From: Acidisoma sp965199065
GTDB lineage: Bacteria; Pseudomonadota; Alphaproteobacteria; Acetobacterales; Acetobacteraceae
Direction: 5' to 3'
Length of the DNA stretch: 64,000 nucleotides
Assembly: GCF_965199065.1 (NCBI RefSeq)
Contig: NZ_CBDAQN010000001.1
Span: 1,364,001 to 1,428,000 of the forward strand
In this document: positions 10,882-19,533 of the stretch, in pieces
Layout: the number at the start of each line of letters is the position of its first letter
How positions within the stretch are numbered: the first letter of the stretch is position 1
Program-made: the position numbers and the translations under genes
The notes under the pieces: model-generated
Seen by the model: only the letters and a program-made list of their open reading frames with translations
Told to the model about the DNA's origin: nothing
Databases searched by the model: none

Positions 10882-12608
10882 CCGATCCTGAACGCCCGCC
10901 CGCCGTCGACGGACAGCCGCCCCAGCGCCACATGCCTCCGCCCGCGGTCCACATTCGCCAGAGGCGCTTTTCCTTCGTCTGGATCATCCCGATCATCGCC
11001 GCGGTGATCGCGATCTACCTCGGCTACCGCACCATCACGCAGCAGGGGCCGCTGGTCACCATCACCTTCAACAACAGCGAAGGGCTGGCGGTCGGGCAGA
11101 CGCAGGTCAAATACAAATGGGTGGCGCTCGGCACCGTCGAGAGCATCGACCTCAGCCCTGACAACAGCCACGTCGTCGTCAAGGTGCGCATGAACAGCGT
11201 CGGCGTGCGATTCCTGACGACGCATGCCCGCTTCTGGGTGGTGCGGCCGCGCCTCTCGGTGACCAACCTCTCGGGGCTCGATACGCTCGTGTCCGGCGCC
11301 TATATCGGCGTCGACCCTGGCGGGCCGGGCGGCCGCTACGACACGCACTATACAGGGTTGGAGGAGCCGCCCGGCGTCCGTTCGGATGAGCCTGGCAGCA
11401 CGTATGTCCTCCACGCGGACAGCGTCGGCTCGCTCAGCTCAGGCTCTCCGGTTTTCTATCGGGACGTGGTTGTCGGCGAAGTGCTCGGCTACGATCTCGG
11501 CGACGGCATCGGGCCTGTCACCATCAACATCTTCGTCCGCGCTCCCTTCAACAAGCTGGTGAAGTCGAGCAGCCACTTCTGGGACTCGTCCGGCATCAGC
11601 ATCGGCGTGCAAGGGGGCACCCTTCGCGTCCAGCTGCAGTCGCTGGAAGCCGTGCTCGCCGGTGGCGTGACCTTCGACCTGCCCGCCGATCAGGCAGACG
11701 CGCAGGCAAGCGCCAACAACGCGACCTTCCACCTCTACCCGACCGAGCAGGATGCGGAGGCCGCCGGCTACCAGCATCAGATCAGCACGGTCGCCTATTT
11801 CCAGACATCGGTCGCAGGCGTCAGCCGCGGCACGCCCGTCACGATCTTCGGCATCCAGGTGGGCTACGTCACCGACGTGAAGTTCCTCCTCGACCCGATG
11901 ACCGGCCTCGCCAAGGTTCGGGTCGCCATGGAGTTGCAGCCGGACCGGGTGGTTCGCAGCTCGGACTTCAGCCCGGGCCTCAAGCCGCTCGACGTGTTGC
12001 AGCGGATGGTCGATCGCGGCCTGCGGGTCGACCTGGAAACGAGCAGCTTCATCACCGGTCAGAAAGACGTGGCGCTCGCCTTCGAGCCCGATGCCGGTCA
12101 TGCGGCGATCACTCACGAAGGCGATGCGCTCGTGCTGCCGACCGCGAGCGGAGGCGCCACCGATATCCTGACCGCCGCGTCTCAGGTCATGACCAAGGTT
12201 TCCGCGATACCCTTCGACCAGATCGGCGCCAATCTGAACAAGCTGCTCGTGACCTCGAACGAGACGCTTGGCGGCGAGCAGGTGAAGAACGCGCTCACGG
12301 CGCTTTCGGCCACGCTCACCAGCGTTCAGCATCTGGTGGCGACAACCGATCATGGGCTTGCGCCGACGCTGCATGAGCTGCCGGCCCTCACCGCCAATCT
12401 GCAGGCGACGCTGCGCGGAACCAACTTGGCCATCACGCAGCTCAACCGCGGCTACGGCAACAATTCCGATTTCCAGCGTAGCCTCGGGCAGCTCATGGAT
12501 CAGGCGGACAGTGCATTGCGGTCGGTGAAGGATCTGGCCGATTTCATTGACCGGCATCCGGAAGCCCTGCTCTTGGGCCGGACCGGCCGCGCCACAGGTG
12601 GACAATGA
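10878..12608 (+). CDS. pqiB: PqiB-family MCE protein, intermembrane transport
   Basis: PqiB is anchored in the inner membrane and its MCE domains build a hydrophobic channel toward the outer membrane. The 576-residue product has an N-terminal transmembrane helix (FVWIIPIIAAVIAIYLGYRT). Three MCE modules follow, each recognised by the block around TFNNSEGLAVGQTQVKYK, VLHADSVGSLSSGSPVFYRD and FQTSVAGVSRGTPVTIFGIQ. A C-terminal helical region for the needle comes last. Size and domain count match E. coli PqiB. It overlaps both neighbours by 4 bp (ATGA). Confidence 0.93.
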   Translation: MTDPERPPAVDGQPPQRHMPPPAVHIRQRRFSFVWIIPIIAAVIAIYLGYRTITQQGPLVTITFNNSEGLAVGQTQVKYKWVALGTVESIDLSPDNSHVVVKVRMNSVGVRFLTTHARFWVVRPRLSVTNLSGLDTLVSGAYIGVDPGGPGGRYDTHYTGLEEPPGVRSDEPGSTYVLHADSVGSLSSGSPVFYRDVVVGEVLGYDLGDGIGPVTINIFVRAPFNKLVKSSSHFWDSSGISIGVQGGTLRVQLQSLEAVLAGGVTFDLPADQADAQASANNATFHLYPTEQDAEAAGYQHQISTVAYFQTSVAGVSRGTPVTIFGIQVGYVTDVKFLLDPMTGLAKVRVAMELQPDRVVRSSDFSPGLKPLDVLQRMVDRGLRVDLETSSFITGQKDVALAFEPDAGHAAITHEGDALVLPTASGGATDILTAASQVMTKVSAIPFDQIGANLNKLLVTSNETLGGEQVKNALTALSATLTSVQHLVATTDHGLAPTLHELPALTANLQATLRGTNLAITQLNRGYGNNSDFQRSLGQLMDQADSALRSVKDLADFIDRHPEALLLGRTGRATGGQ

Positions 12609-13249
12609 CAATCCAGCGCCGACAGTTCCTGCGTATATTTGGCGCCGTGCCGGCGATCGTTCCTCTGTTCGGCACGGTGAGCCTCGCTGCCCTGGCCGGC
12701 TGCAGCTCCCCCAACCCGAACTACTACCGGCTGGGCGTGGCCTCCGGACCGACCGTCAGCCACGGGCCGCCGAGCGTCGAGGTGCGGAGCATCAGCATCC
12801 CCGGCTATCTCGATCGCCAGGGCGTCGTGAAGAGCGCCGGCGACTTCAAGCTCGATATCCACAGCAACGACATCTGGGCCGAACCGTTCGCGGACATGCT
12901 GCAGGCGACGCTGGTGCAGGATCTGACGCAGCGGATGCCCGGCACCTCGGTGATCGGCTCCGGCGGCTCGATCGGCGCCAGCCCCAACCTCATCGTGGAA
13001 ACCAACGTGCTGCGCTTCGACCCCAACCCCGACGGCACGATGACGCTGCAAATGCAGGTCGCGGTGCGCAGCGGGGAGACGCTGCAGATCATCGTCACCC
13101 GCACGATCCAGGAGAGCGGGCCGGCCAATGAGCCCGTCGTCGCCAACATCGTGGCGAGCATGAGCACCCTCTGGGGCGCGGCGGCCAGCGACATCGCGCA
13201 CCTTCTCGCGCGCACGTGGGATCATCTGCCGCTTGGCTCAGGCGGCTGA
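12605..13249 (+). CDS. pqiC: PqiC-like lipoprotein (ABC-type transport auxiliary lipoprotein family)
   Basis: PqiC is the outer-membrane lipoprotein partner of PqiB. The 214-residue product has a signal peptide ending in the lipobox LAGC near residue 30. The family block NPNYYRLGV follows, then VEVRSISIPGYLDR and WAEPFADMLQATLVQDL, characteristic of the DUF330/PqiC family. A twin-arginine-like RRQF stretch occurs at the N-terminus but looks like a normal charged n-region. It overlaps pqiB by 4 bp and is followed 6 bp later by cdd, which may share the transcript. Confidence 0.88.
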   Translation: MTIQRRQFLRIFGAVPAIVPLFGTVSLAALAGCSSPNPNYYRLGVASGPTVSHGPPSVEVRSISIPGYLDRQGVVKSAGDFKLDIHSNDIWAEPFADMLQATLVQDLTQRMPGTSVIGSGGSIGASPNLIVETNVLRFDPNPDGTMTLQMQVAVRSGETLQIIVTRTIQESGPANEPVVANIVASMSTLWGAAASDIAHLLARTWDHLPLGSGG

Positions 13250-13255
13250 GCCTGG

Positions 13256-14128
13256 GTGGCCGACCTCAGCCAAATGATCGGCACGAGCGCGGAGGACGGG
13301 CAAGTCATCCCTGGACCTGCGGTGGCCGATCTCATGCGTCGGGCTGGTCTGCCGACGGTCGAGGCGCTGATGCTCGCCCTGTTGCCGGAGGCGCAGGCCC
13401 TGGCGCGGCCTGTGATGTCGGGATTTCGCGTCGGCGCCGTCGGCCGCGAAATCGGCACGGGCGCGCTCGTTTTCGGCGCCAACGTGGAGTTTGGCGGTGC
13501 GCCTGCAACCGACACCATCCACGCCGAGCAGTTCCTGTTCTCCCGCGCGTATCACCGTGGCGCGAATCTCGACCTCGTTGCCGTCTCCGCCCGGCCGTGC
13601 GGCCACTGCCGGCAGTTCATGGCCGAATTCGCCGGGCGCGAGCGGCTGATCATCCTCGATCCGTCCGGCGACCGGTTGACACTGGCCGAGTTGCTGCCCT
13701 GGAGCTTCACGCCCACCGATCTAGGCGAAAGCGGCGTCGATCCGCGCTCCGGCTCACCGTTGCAGTTGCAGGATGGCGGCGATGTCTCTGCGGACCTGCG
13801 GGCGGCGCTCGAAGCCGCTGGCGGGCGCGCCTATGCGCCATACAGTCGCGCCCCCTCCGCCGTGGTTCTGCAACTCGACGACGGGGCCATCGTCAGCGGG
13901 GCCGCGATCGAGAATGCCGCCTACAACCCCGGTCTGCCGCCGCTGCAGGCGGCGCTCATCAACCTCATCGCCGCGGGGCGCGACTACGGGTCCATCCGCC
14001 GGGCCGTGATCGCGGCGCCGGCGGATGGAGCGGTTGACCACGCATCATCTACGCGCCGGTTGCTGGGCAGCGTCGCGCCTCTCGCCCGCTGCGATGCCCT
14101 GACGTGGCGTGTCGCACCCTCCACCTGA
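13256..14128 (+). CDS. cdd: Cytidine deaminase, two-domain type
   Basis: The enzyme hydrolyses cytidine and deoxycytidine to uridine and deoxyuridine in pyrimidine salvage. At 290 residues it has the long E. coli-type architecture: an active N-terminal domain and a degenerate C-terminal one. Zinc ligands and the proton shuttle are visible: His89 and Glu91 in HAEQF, and Cys115 and Cys118 in RPCGHC. The C-terminal half repeats the fold (PYSRAPSAVVLQL, GAAIENAAYNPGLPPLQAAL) without the zinc ligands. The start is the GTG at 13256, just after the pqiC stop. No ATG lies before the conserved core. Confidence 0.9.
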   Translation: MADLSQMIGTSAEDGQVIPGPAVADLMRRAGLPTVEALMLALLPEAQALARPVMSGFRVGAVGREIGTGALVFGANVEFGGAPATDTIHAEQFLFSRAYHRGANLDLVAVSARPCGHCRQFMAEFAGRERLIILDPSGDRLTLAELLPWSFTPTDLGESGVDPRSGSPLQLQDGGDVSADLRAALEAAGGRAYAPYSRAPSAVVLQLDDGAIVSGAAIENAAYNPGLPPLQAALINLIAAGRDYGSIRRAVIAAPADGAVDHASSTRRLLGSVAPLARCDALTWRVAPST

Positions 14129-14156
14129 TGCGCCACTCTCTGCTATAAGCTCCGCC

Positions 14157-14618
14157 ATGACCGCGCCCTTCTGGCAGACCAAGACGCTCGACGAGATGAC
14201 GGCAGAGGAATGGGAATCCCTCTGTGACGGCTGCGGGCGCTGTTGCCTGCACAAACTGCGGGACGAGGAGACGCAGGCGCTCTCCTTCACGAACGTGGCT
14301 TGCCGGTTGCTCGACACCGCGACCTGCCGATGCTCGGACTACGAGAACCGCTTCGCCAAGGTTCCCGACTGCATTCAGCTGACGCCCGCGATCCTGCGGG
14401 AGATCGACTGGTTGCCTCCATCATGCGCTTACCGCCGGATCGAGGAGGGGCGCGGGTTGCCGTCCTGGCACCCGCTCCGCTCGGGCACGAGCGATACCGT
14501 CGTCACCTCCGGCGCGTCGGCGCGCGGCCGCATCATCAGCGAGCGGGATGCGGGGATGCTGGAGGACCACGTCACCGATTGGCCCGGGCGAAACCCTCGC
14601 GCGCCACGCTTGCGCTGA
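14157..14618 (+). CDS. YcgN-family cysteine-cluster protein (UPF0260)
   Basis: The protein has a conserved cysteine-rich fold of unknown function; members are annotated as YcgN or CxxCxxCC domain proteins and probably bind a metal. The 153 residues show FWQTKTLDEMTAEEWESLCD, then the cluster CDGCGRCCLHKL, CRLLDTATCRCSDY and PDCIQLTPAILREIDWLPPS. That order and length are standard for the family. The ATG at 14157 begins at the usual family N-terminus. It sits 28 bp after cdd and just before an MFS gene, with no functional link evident. Confidence 0.9.
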   Translation: MTAPFWQTKTLDEMTAEEWESLCDGCGRCCLHKLRDEETQALSFTNVACRLLDTATCRCSDYENRFAKVPDCIQLTPAILREIDWLPPSCAYRRIEEGRGLPSWHPLRSGTSDTVVTSGASARGRIISERDAGMLEDHVTDWPGRNPRAPRLR

Positions 14619-14633
14619 TGCGCGATCACCGCT

Positions 14634-16040
14634 GTGGCCGGTGACGCCCGCACGGATGTCCGGGCGCTCTTTGCGCGGCCATACGGGATCTATCTGGCGA
14701 CCTTCAGCCTGGGGTCCGCCCTCTACGCCTTCTCGGCGTTTCTGGTGGCGGCGTGCATGCCGTCGGCCATCAAGTCCCTCGGGCACCTCGGCCTGATCAG
14801 CTGGGGCTTCACCTTCTACCTCATCGCGGCGATCGTGGCCGGCACGCTCGCCTCGCAGCTGAAGCGCCGCCTCGGCACGGCCGATGCCCTGCAATGGGCC
14901 GCCGCCTGCTTCCTCGCGGGTACATTGGCCTGCGGCCTGGCGCCTGACATCTGGTTGTTGCTCGTTGGGCGCGTGTTGCAGGGTCTCGGGGAAGGCGCCA
15001 TCTCCGGCCTCACCTACATGCTGATCCCGGAGGTCTTTCCAGCGGCGCTCATCCCGGCTGTATTCGGGATCGAGGCGGTGATCTGGGCCAGCGGCTCCAC
15101 TGCCGGGCCGATCCTTGGCGGCTTCCTCACCCAGGCGCTGAGCTGGCGCGCCGCCTTCCTGGCGGAGGTGCCGATGGTCCTCGCCTTCATGCTGCTCGTC
15201 CGCGTCAATATCCCGCGCCGCGCGAGCGCGCTTCCTGTCCACGGTTTGGCCATGGCGAGGCTCCTCGGCGTGGGCCTCGCCATCCTGCTGCTGTCGCTCG
15301 CGGCCATCGAACCGCAGCTCTGGATGCGCGCCGCGAGCGCCTTGGCGTCCATCGGGCTTCTCGTTGTCCTGTCGATCCGCGACCAGCAGGCGCTCAACCG
15401 GCTCCTGCCGGCCGGCGCATTCTCCTGGGGCTCCGCACTGGGCCTCGCCTTCTGGGTCGTCCTGCTGATGCCGGCGGCGAGCACCGGCCCCACCACCTAC
15501 ACCATCCTGATGCTGGAGCGGATCTGGGGTTTCCGGCCACTGGCCGCGAGCATCCTGGGCGCGGCTCCCTACATCACCTGGAGCATCATCGGCGTCTTGG
15601 CGAGCCGCATTCCCGCCTCGCTGTCCTCCTCCTGCCTCTGGGCCGGACCGACGCTGCTGGCCCTCGGCCTTGGCGCCGGCATGGTCGCCATGCCATCGGA
15701 GTCGCTCTCGCTGTTGATGGCGTCCCTCGTGTGCGTCGGCACCGGCTATGGCTTGAGCTGGGGCTTTCTCAGCCAGGCGATCATGACCCGCGCCGGCCCC
15801 GGTGACCGCGACCGCGCCTCCGCGATGCTGCCGACGGTGCTCTCAACCGGCCTCGCAATCGGCGCCGCCCTCGGCGGTGTCGCCGCCAATTCGGCTGGCC
15901 TGACCGACCGGGCACCGCCTGCGGTAGTCGCGCAAGCGGGGCTCTTCTGCTTCACCGTGGGGGTCGTGGTCGGCATCGGCGCGGTGCTCGCGGGCCTCAG
16001 GCTGCGGTTGCTTGTCAGGGACTTCGCACCCGCACAATAA
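14634..16040 (+). CDS. MFS transporter (DHA2-like drug/solute exporter)
   Basis: This is an inner-membrane transporter of the major facilitator superfamily. The 468-residue product has about 12-14 hydrophobic segments. The family signature GRVLQGLGEGAISGLTYMLI follows helix 4, with VIWASGSTAGPILGGFL (motif C-like, antiporter type) after it. The long form and motif C suggest proton-coupled efflux, but the substrate is unknown. The start is a GTG at 14634, 15 bp after the YcgN-like gene. It is followed by a second MFS gene of a different subfamily. Confidence 0.85.
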   Translation: MAGDARTDVRALFARPYGIYLATFSLGSALYAFSAFLVAACMPSAIKSLGHLGLISWGFTFYLIAAIVAGTLASQLKRRLGTADALQWAAACFLAGTLACGLAPDIWLLLVGRVLQGLGEGAISGLTYMLIPEVFPAALIPAVFGIEAVIWASGSTAGPILGGFLTQALSWRAAFLAEVPMVLAFMLLVRVNIPRRASALPVHGLAMARLLGVGLAILLLSLAAIEPQLWMRAASALASIGLLVVLSIRDQQALNRLLPAGAFSWGSALGLAFWVVLLMPAASTGPTTYTILMLERIWGFRPLAASILGAAPYITWSIIGVLASRIPASLSSSCLWAGPTLLALGLGAGMVAMPSESLSLLMASLVCVGTGYGLSWGFLSQAIMTRAGPGDRDRASAMLPTVLSTGLAIGAALGGVAANSAGLTDRAPPAVVAQAGLFCFTVGVVVGIGAVLAGLRLRLLVRDFAPAQ

Positions 16041-16099
16041 GCCTCGATCCGGCCATCTTCCCGCTATAGTGGGGCACACCCGGATGCGGAGTTCGTGCC

Positions 16100-17317
16100 T
16101 TGGCCCTGCCTCCAGCCCTGCTTGCTCTGGCCGCCGCCGCCTTCGGGATTGGCACGACCGAGTTCGTCATCATGGGGCTGCTCCCGGAAATCGGGAAAAA
16201 TCTCTCGGTATCCATCCCGCAGGCTGGGCAGCTAGTCACCTGCTACGCACTTTCGGTGACGATCGGCTCGCCCTTCATGGCGATCCTGATGGCAAGGTTC
16301 CCGCGCCGGCTCTCGCTGCTCATCCTCATGGTGATCTTTATCCTCGGGAACACGCTGTGCGCGCTGGCCCACGGCTACGAAACGCTGATGGCGGCGCGCA
16401 TCTTCACGGCGCTCGCGCACGGCGCGTTCTTCGGGATCGGCGCCATCGTCGCGGCCGAGGTGGTGCCGAAGCACCAGCGTGCCAGAGCAATCTCGCTCAT
16501 GTTCACGGGGCTGACGCTCGCCAATGTCCTGGGCGTTCCGCTCGGCACGCTCCTTGGCCAGGCCTACGGCTGGCGATCCACCTTCTGGGCCGTCTCCGTC
16601 ATCGGCATCGTGGCCTTCGCAGCCCTGCTGATCTGGGTGCCCGAAGTGCGGCAGGCACGGCGAATGCGCCTGAAACGCGAGGTGGTCGCGCTGAGCCATC
16701 CGCAGGTGCTGCTCGCGATGGGGGTCAGCACGATCTGCTCGGCCTCGCTGTTCACCGTCTTCACCTACATCACGCCGCTGCTGGAGACCGCGTCCGGCAT
16801 CTCGCCGCATGGCGTCAGCATCGCGCTACTGCTCTTTGGCGTCGGCATCACCCTTGGCAACCTTGCGGGCGGCCGGGCGGCGGATTGGCGGCTGATGGCG
16901 TCCATCGTCATCATGCTCTGCATGCTCGTCGTGGTGCAGGCCGCGTTCACCTGGACCAGCCACAGTGCGGTTCCCGCGGTCATCACCATCATGATCTGGG
17001 GCGCGCTCGCTTTCGGAGTGTGCTCACCGCTCCAGATGCGGGTGGTGGATCAAGGCCGCGCGGCCCCAGGCCTCGCCTCGACGCTCAACCAGAGCGCCTT
17101 CAACCTCGGCAATGCGCTTGGGGCGTCCTTCGGCGGAGTAATGGTGTCCGCGGGCGTGGGCTATTCCCGCCTGCCGTGGTTCGGCAGCGCTTTGAGCGCC
17201 TTGGCGCTGGTCCTCATTCTCTATGCCCTGTGGCTTGAGGCTCGGGCTCAACGTCGCCGGCAGGACAGGCGGGCTGTCCATCGTGCTGCGGCAGCGTCCG
17301 GCAGCGTGCCTCTCTAG
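16100..17317 (+). CDS. MFS transporter, AraJ/YdhP (DHA1) type
   Basis: This 405-residue inner-membrane protein resembles the AraJ/YdhP/SotB branch of MFS exporters. It opens with AFGIGTTEFVIMGLLPEIG, the hallmark of that branch, followed by SVSIPQAGQLVTCYALSV and GSPFMAILMARFPRR (motif A). GLTLANVLGVPLGTLLGQ is motif C. Substrates of relatives are sugars, arabinose-like compounds or drugs; none can be assigned here. The start is probably the TTG at 16100, as no ATG or GTG in frame lies before the first helix. It is convergent with rpoH, and the terminator between them belongs to rpoH. Confidence 0.86.
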   Translation: MALPPALLALAAAAFGIGTTEFVIMGLLPEIGKNLSVSIPQAGQLVTCYALSVTIGSPFMAILMARFPRRLSLLILMVIFILGNTLCALAHGYETLMAARIFTALAHGAFFGIGAIVAAEVVPKHQRARAISLMFTGLTLANVLGVPLGTLLGQAYGWRSTFWAVSVIGIVAFAALLIWVPEVRQARRMRLKREVVALSHPQVLLAMGVSTICSASLFTVFTYITPLLETASGISPHGVSIALLLFGVGITLGNLAGGRAADWRLMASIVIMLCMLVVVQAAFTWTSHSAVPAVITIMIWGALAFGVCSPLQMRVVDQGRAAPGLASTLNQSAFNLGNALGASFGGVMVSAGVGYSRLPWFGSALSALALVLILYALWLEARAQRRRQDRRAVHRAAAASGSVPL

Positions 17318-17321
17318 ACGC

Positions 17322-17350
17322 AAAAAGGCCGGCCCGTTGCCGGGCCGGCC
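17322..17350 (-). terminator. Rho-independent terminator of rpoH
   Basis: Read on the minus strand, a perfect 10-bp G+C stem (GGCCGGCCCG against CGGGCCGGCC) with a 4-base loop is followed by TTTTT. It lies 22 bp after the rpoH stop. On the plus strand the hairpin is preceded, not followed, by the T run, so it is directional for rpoH. Confidence 0.9.
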
Positions 17351-17372
17351 TCTCGTAGCAATCGCAAATCGC

Positions 17373-18284
17373 CTACGCGGCGATGCGGGCGATGTCGGTG
17401 TCCTTCGTCATCAGCTGCCGGCGGTCGGCGATCTGCGTCTTCATCGACTTCTGCAGCTTCTCGAAAGCCCGCACCTCGATCTGCCTCACCCGCTCGCGCG
17501 AAATGCGATACTGCTGGGACAGATCCTCGAGGGTCGTCGCCTCATCCTTCAGGCGCCGCTCGATCAGGATATGCCGCTCGCGCTCGTTCAGGGTCTTCAG
17601 CGCGTTGGCGAGAAGCGCCTTGCGATCGGTCATCTCCTCGCGGTCGGCCATGGAGTCTTCCTGGCTCTCCGAGTCGTCGACCAGCCAATCCTGCCACTCG
17701 CCTTCGCTGTCCATCCGGACCGGGGCGTTCAGGCTGTGATCGGGCGCCGAAAGGCGGCGGTTCATGTTGACCACGTCCTGCTCAGGCACAGCGAGCATCC
17801 GAGAGATATGGGCAACCTGATCCGGGCGAAGATCGCCGTCGTCGATCGCCTGCATCTGGCCCTTGAGACGGCGCAGGTTGAAGAAAAGCTTCTTCTGCGC
17901 GGCCGTGGTGCCCATCTTCACGAGAGACCAGCTATGCAGGATGTACTCCTGAATAGCGGCACGGATCCACCACATTGCGTATGTCGCGAGACGGAAGCCG
18001 CGTTCGGGATCGAAGCGCTTCACGGCTTGCATCATGCCGACGTTGCCTTCGCTCACCAGTTCGCCAACCGGGAGGCCGTAACCGCGATAGCCCATGGCGA
18101 TTTTGGCGACGAGGCGGAGATGGGATGTAACGAGCTTGTGGGCGGCCTCGACATCGTTGTTGTCGCGCCAGGATTTAGCCAAGGAAAGCTCCTCCTCGGC
18201 GGTCAGCATTGGAAATTTACGGATTTCCTGAAGATAACGAGAGAGATTACCTTCGGGAGCCATGTTGATCATGCCAAGGGCCAT
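17373..18284 (-). CDS. rpoH: RNA polymerase sigma-32 (heat-shock sigma factor)
   Basis: RpoH directs RNA polymerase to heat-shock promoters. The 303-residue product has region 1.2/2.1 NLSRYLQEIRKFPMLTAEEE, region 2.3-2.4 RLATYAMWWIRAAIQEYI, and the RpoH box QKKLFFNLR at residues 130-138, which distinguishes RpoH from other group sigma factors. Region 4.2 is SQQYRISRERVRQIEVRAFE. The start is fixed by a strong Shine-Dalgarno AAGGAG 7 bp before the ATG. It is transcribed alone and ends in a strong terminator. No DnaK- or temperature-controlled RNA structure could be confirmed by eye. Many alphaproteobacteria carry a second rpoH, which cannot be judged from this window. Confidence 0.96.
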   Translation of the reverse strand: MALGMINMAPEGNLSRYLQEIRKFPMLTAEEELSLAKSWRDNNDVEAAHKLVTSHLRLVAKIAMGYRGYGLPVGELVSEGNVGMMQAVKRFDPERGFRLATYAMWWIRAAIQEYILHSWSLVKMGTTAAQKKLFFNLRRLKGQMQAIDDGDLRPDQVAHISRMLAVPEQDVVNMNRRLSAPDHSLNAPVRMDSEGEWQDWLVDDSESQEDSMADREEMTDRKALLANALKTLNERERHILIERRLKDEATTLEDLSQQYRISRERVRQIEVRAFEKLQKSMKTQIADRRQLMTKDTDIARIAA

Positions 18285-18581
18285 AACAGACTCCTTTTCT
18301 TCTTCGACGATCGCGGCCTGAAGTCAGCGCCGTTTCGGACCGAAGCCGGTCAAGTTGTTGACCTTGTATACGTACTGAAACCCCGTGCCGTCCCATCACG
18401 AGCCAGCGATTACCCCGTCAGCGGCAGTAACCGTTCGGTGATGTGTCAGTTGACGGACGCGAGCGATTTCACACCTCACGAACAATACCGTGATCACCGG
18501 CCGCCGTTAAATGGATTCCGTCGTATCAGGCCCGCTATGAGGCAGACGAATAGCTTCGTCCGCCTCATCATGACCATCCAG
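18285..18581 (-). other. Non-coding region upstream of rpoH
   Basis: These 297 bp between rpoH and the holin-like gene hold no credible reading frame. The only clear element is the rpoH Shine-Dalgarno at its left end. I looked for sigma-70 and RpoH-type promoters on the minus strand and found only weak candidates, such as a TATACA without a matching -35. It is presumably the rpoH promoter and leader region. Confidence 0.5.
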
Positions 18582-19094
18582 CTAGCGAGCGCGTTTGCGG
18601 CGGAAACCGGGCCGCAACAGGTCCTGCCCCATGACCAGCCCGACGATCGCCGCCGTCAGCAGGGCCGTGCCCTTGTGGCGATTGAAAAAGCCTCGCCCCG
18701 CGGCAGCCACATCCTTCGGCGCCGTCAGAGCAGCGAGCGCTGCGGGCAGCGCGGCAGCCGTTGCGCCCATTTGGCGGGGCGGGTTGTCGCGCCTCAGGTC
18801 CACGGCGGGCTTCTTGGAGGCGATGATACCGACCAGCAGCAGGATCACGGCCAGGATGACGAAAGCGGCCGCGGTTATGAAAGCCGCCCAGACGGGACCG
18901 AGATCGTGCTGCACGATGATCCACAGGCCAGCCGCCGCGCATCCGGCGGCAGGAAGCAGGAGCAGGGCTGCGACCAGAGCACAGACGATGAGGATGGCGG
19001 TCCGTCGCGCGGCACCGGCGACATCCTCCACGATCCGCGCCGGGTTGAAGGCCAGAGCGAGGCCGATACGTAGCAGGCGCTGCAAGTTGGCCAT
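18582..19094 (-). CDS. Holin-like / YqjE-type membrane protein
   Basis: This small inner-membrane protein resembles the phage-holin-like family that includes E. coli YqjE. The 170-residue product has a short N-terminal amphipathic stretch. Two adjacent transmembrane helices follow (about 30-55, in TAILIVCALVAALLLLP, and 68-90, in AAFVILAVILLLVGIIA). A polar Ala-rich segment and a possible third hydrophobic helix come near residue 150. It lies 14 bp downstream of a YqjD-like gene on the same strand, repeating the yqjD-yqjE order of E. coli. The function is unknown; YqjE is linked to stationary phase with ribosome-anchoring partners. Nothing ties it to phage lysis. Confidence 0.65.
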   Translation of the reverse strand: MANLQRLLRIGLALAFNPARIVEDVAGAARRTAILIVCALVAALLLLPAAGCAAAGLWIIVQHDLGPVWAAFITAAAFVILAVILLLVGIIASKKPAVDLRRDNPPRQMGATAAALPAALAALTAPKDVAAAGRGFFNRHKGTALLTAAIVGLVMGQDLLRPGFRRKRAR

Positions 19095-19108
19095 AAACTG
19101 CTACCGCC

Positions 19109-19417
19109 TCAACGCGTCAGGATCTTGCTGAAGATGAAGCCCGCCGCGAACGCGATCAGGAGGCTGGAGATCGGCTGCTCCTCGACACGGGCGGTGATCG
19201 CATCGGCCGACCTCTTGCTGGTGTCGGAGACGGTGCCGTAGAGGTCGGATGCACGGCCCGAGATTTTGTCGGCTGTGTCCTGGCTCAGGCGATTGGCCTC
19301 GCGCACCGCATAATCCTTCATCTGCTTGATGAGGGATGCCATATCCTGCTTCAGGGCGGCGACATCGTCGGCGACTCGCTTGGCCTCGGGACCCGTCTCG
19401 GCTTGGAAATCGCTCAT
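19109..19417 (-). CDS. YqjD/ElaB-like (DUF883) membrane-anchored protein
   Basis: DUF883 proteins such as E. coli YqjD and ElaB are small tail-anchored inner-membrane proteins that bind ribosomes in stationary phase. The 102-residue product has a helical coiled-coil-prone region with VADDVAALKQDMASLIKQMK near residues 13-32. A second helical block around DTADKISGRASDLYGTVSDT follows, and then a C-terminal hydrophobic tail SSLLIAFAAGFIFSKILTR. The ATG at 19417 follows GAGGGG at 9 bp; an in-frame ATG upstream at 19477 lacks such a site. It lies just upstream of the YqjE-like gene, supporting a yqjDE-like operon. Confidence 0.75.
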   Translation of the reverse strand: MSDFQAETGPEAKRVADDVAALKQDMASLIKQMKDYAVREANRLSQDTADKISGRASDLYGTVSDTSKRSADAITARVEEQPISSLLIAFAAGFIFSKILTR

Positions 19418-19533
19418 AAAGTTACCCCTCGTGAATAGCGGACAGGAACGGCGCCGGTTCTCCTGGCGCCCTGACATGCGGTTGATCTGGGGGGTGAAGA
19501 TTAAAAGGCAATAACCTTTGGGCGCTCCCGAGC

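Noticed and set aside
18361..18393. TATACA hexamer upstream of rpoH as a promoter
   Set aside because: The sequence 17 bp upstream (GGACGG) does not resemble a -35 element, so I list only the region, not a site.
18582..19094. Holin-like gene as evidence of a prophage
   Set aside because: There are no other phage genes, and the YqjD-like neighbour shows it is a chromosomal yqjDE-like pair.
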